From contig JAKACS010000007.1 in NCBI GenBank assembly GCA_021821235.1, forward strand, positions 1 through 15,840: 15,840 nt of DNA, in the 5' to 3' direction. The DNA comes from Bacillota bacterium (GTDB lineage: Bacteria > Bacillota > Bacilli > Bacillales_B > DSM-18226). Below are positions 14,518 to 15,840 of the stretch, in pieces. The translations under genes were made by a program, and so were the position numbers. The notes beneath the pieces were generated by a model that was not told the DNA's origin, made no database searches, and worked only from the letters and a program-made list of their open reading frames with translations. Each line of letters starts with the position of its first letter. The stretch's first letter is position 1.

Positions 14518-14554
14518 GTTTCCTTCTCAGCCTCACGGGACTGTTCTTAAAGGC
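14518..14554 (-). promoter_or_regulatory. PyrR-binding anti-antiterminator of attenuator 1 (pyrR leader)
   Basis: The RNA forms a lower stem CCUUU/GAAGG, an internal bulge and an upper hairpin CAGUCCCGUGAGGCUG whose loop carries the CCGUGAG core of PyrR sites. The 3' side (14527-14534) is the sequence that otherwise pairs with the terminator arm. The element starts about 10 bases after the predicted transcription start. Confidence 0.93.
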
Positions 14555-14570
14555 ATATTCAACTATAGCT

Positions 14571-14600
14571 ATCATAGCTTAAATCGACACATTTTGTCAA
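14571..14600 (-). promoter_or_regulatory. Sigma-A promoter of the pyr operon
   Basis: On the minus strand a perfect -35 TTGACA (14595-14600) is separated by 18 bases from a -10 TATGAT (14571-14576), one mismatch from consensus. Transcription should begin near 14564, giving a leader of about 165 bases before pyrR that contains attenuator 1. The -35 box begins 10 bases past the rluD stop codon. Confidence 0.92.
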
Positions 14601-14609
14601 TCCCCATTT

Positions 14610-15515
14610 TTATTTTCGCAGTTGCTCAAGTAAGCGGGTGAAATCATCTGGCAACGGCGCTTCAAATTCCAAATACTCCGCAGTTCTCGGGTGGACAAAC
14701 CCTAAAATTCCCGCATGCAGTGCCTGTCCGTCGATATCTAACGTTTTTTTGGGACCGTATTTAGGATCGCCCGCAAGCGGGTAGCCGATATACTTCATAT
14801 GCACGCGAATTTGGTGTGTTCGCCCCGTTTCCAATTGGCACTCAATGAACGTATAATTTTGAAACCGTTCAAGCACATGGAAATGGGTGACTGCGTGCTT
14901 TCCTTCATCAACCACTGTCATACTTTGCCGGTCTTTTGGATCGCGGCCAAGAGGTGCGTCAATTGTTCCAAAGTCATGCGGGATCACGCCATGAACAATT
15001 GCCTTATACTTCCGGGTGACAGTTTTTTCGACCAATTGATTCACAAGGCTTTCATGCGCCTTATCGTTTTTCGCCACCATTAACAATCCGGATGTATCTT
15101 TATCAATCCGGTGGACAATTCCCGGCCGCAATACACCATTGATTCCTGACAAATCTTTGCAATGGGCCATCAAGCCGTTGACAAGCGTACCGGTTAAATG
15201 GCCGGGAGCCGGGTGTACAACCATTCCTCTCGGTTTATTGACGACTAGAACATCGCTGTCCTCATAATAAATATCGAGATCCATCTCCTCAGGGACAGCA
15301 TCAAGTATTTCCGGTTCTGGTATTTCGATCTCGATGCGATCTGCTAAAGAAACCTTGTAATTCGTTTTTACACGTTGCTGATTGACAAGTATATTGCCAT
15401 CTTTAATCCACTGCTGAACCTGGCTTCTTGACCAATCATCATTCAATGAGGAAAGAACTTTATCGATCCGTTCCCCTTTTTGGCCCTCATGAACGATGTG
15501 TTCCATTTTCTCCAT
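14610..15515 (-). CDS. rluD: RluD-family pseudouridine synthase (YlyB-like)
   Basis: A predicted rRNA pseudouridine synthase of 301 residues that isomerises specific uridines, most likely in 23S rRNA. The N-terminal S4 RNA-binding domain spans about residues 15-62 (ERIDKVLSS...[17 protein letters not shown]). The catalytic domain has the HRIDKDTSG motif at 135-143, with catalytic Asp at 138, and the downstream family motif [10 protein letters not shown]. The start at 15515 follows AAGGAG at a good spacing; an ATG at 15505 is a weaker alternative. It overlaps the end of lspA by 29 bases. In B. subtilis the orthologue ylyB sits in the same place between lspA and pyrR. Exact target uridines cannot be deduced, and the E. 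coli gene name is a family label. Confidence 0.93.
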   Translation of the reverse strand: MEKMEHIVHEGQKGERIDKVLSSLNDDWSRSQVQQWIKDGNILVNQQRVKTNYKVSLADRIEIEIPEPEILDAVPEEMDLDIYYEDSDVLVVNKPRGMVVHPAPGHLTGTLVNGLMAHCKDLSGINGVLRPGIVHRIDKDTSGLLMVAKNDKAHESLVNQLVEKTVTRKYKAIVHGVIPHDFGTIDAPLGRDPKDRQSMTVVDEGKHAVTHFHVLERFQNYTFIECQLETGRTHQIRVHMKYIGYPLAGDPKYGPKKTLDIDGQALHAGILGFVHPRTAEYLEFEAPLPDDFTRLLEQLRK

Positions 15516-15840
15516 ACGTTTTCTCCTTCGTTTCTCGCTCGTCAAGGAGCATTTGAATCATTAACAGACCAACGCCAATGACGAGAGATGAATCAGCAAC
15601 ATTAAAGATTGGGAAGTCATAGCCAAAAATATAAGTATTAACAAAATCTACGACTTCCTTTCGAAAAACTCGATCAATAAAATTACCGATCGCACCTCCA
15701 AGCATAAGGCCAAGTGATACGCCTAGCAGAATTTTTCCTCTGGCCGCTTTTTGAATATAAAAAACAATAGCAACAATTACTACAAGAGTGATGATATAAA
15801 ACAGCCACATCTGTCCTTGAAGGATTCCCCAAACGAAGAG
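15487..15840 (-). CDS. lspA: Lipoprotein signal peptidase (signal peptidase II), N-terminus beyond window
   Basis: An integral membrane aspartyl protease that removes signal peptides from prolipoproteins after lipid modification. The C-terminal 117 residues are visible; the frame is open to the window edge with [12 protein letters not shown], so the N-terminal part (roughly 40 residues by family length) is missing. Both catalytic aspartates are present: one in [10 protein letters not shown] and one in [11 protein letters not shown]. Three hydrophobic segments are seen. The cytoplasmic tail [14 protein letters not shown] is encoded across the rluD start region, giving a 29-base overlap. The pair lspA-rluD is the usual Bacillus arrangement upstream of pyr. 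Confidence 0.95.
   Translation of the reverse strand, partial: LFVWGILQGQMWLFYIITLVVIVAIVFYIQKAARGKILLGVSLGLMLGGAIGNFIDRVFRKEVVDFVNTYIFGYDFPIFNVADSSLVIGVGLLMIQMLLDERETKEKTYGENGTHRS

Noticed and set aside
14533..14556. A 7-codon ORF in the pyrR leader (Met-Pro-Leu-Arg-Thr-Val-Pro) whose TGA lies in the PyrR loop
   Set aside because: It has no Shine-Dalgarno sequence, begins within about 8 bases of the predicted transcription start, and its sequence is fixed by the PyrR-binding stem. Most likely coincidence.

Overview
The window is a segment of a Bacillaceae (Firmicutes) chromosome carrying the complete de novo pyrimidine biosynthesis (pyr) operon on the minus strand. Flanking housekeeping genes are an lspA-rluD pair upstream and rqcH plus a cation-pumping ATPase gene downstream. 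The assignment rests on gene order (lspA-rluD/ylyB-pyrR-pyrP-pyrB-pyrC-carA-carB-pyrK-pyrD-pyrF-pyrE), strong GGGGG/AGGAGG ribosome binding sites, a sigma-A-type promoter, RNA attenuation by PyrR, and the class 1B PyrD/PyrK pair. The exact genus cannot be named from the sequence alone.

Layout, left to right. 1-582 (-) is the N-terminal part of a P-type calcium/cation ATPase (yloB-like), cut by the window edge. 583-824 is a divergent intergenic region. 825-2540 (+) is rqcH/fbpA (yloA), a ribosome quality-control factor. A hairpin at 2547-2587 separates it from the convergent end of pyrE. From 3233 back to 14399 on the minus strand run pyrE, pyrF, pyrD, pyrK, carB, carA, pyrC, pyrB, pyrP and pyrR (listed from the distal to the proximal end). 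Upstream of pyrR lie rluD (14610-15515) and lspA (15487 to the right edge, missing its N-terminus).

How the genes work together. CarA/CarB make carbamoyl phosphate. PyrB joins it to aspartate, PyrC closes the ring, PyrD/PyrK oxidise dihydroorotate to orotate using NAD+, PyrE adds phosphoribose and PyrF decarboxylates OMP to UMP. PyrP imports uracil. PyrR senses UMP/UTP against PRPP and controls the operon by transcription attenuation. Three complete attenuators are readable: before pyrR, before pyrP and before pyrB. Each has a PyrR-binding stem-loop, an antiterminator pairing and an intrinsic terminator. The eight genes pyrB to pyrE are packed with 4-base or longer overlaps, or a 1-base gap, so they are probably translationally coupled.

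This is a well-understood region. I found no candidate for a novel system. The points most worth a second look are the divergent third PyrR loop, a 3-codon ORF that appears to own the Shine-Dalgarno sequence in front of the ATPase gene, a possible 11-codon upstream ORF before rqcH, and the absence of the sulfate-assimilation cluster that follows pyrE in B. subtilis.
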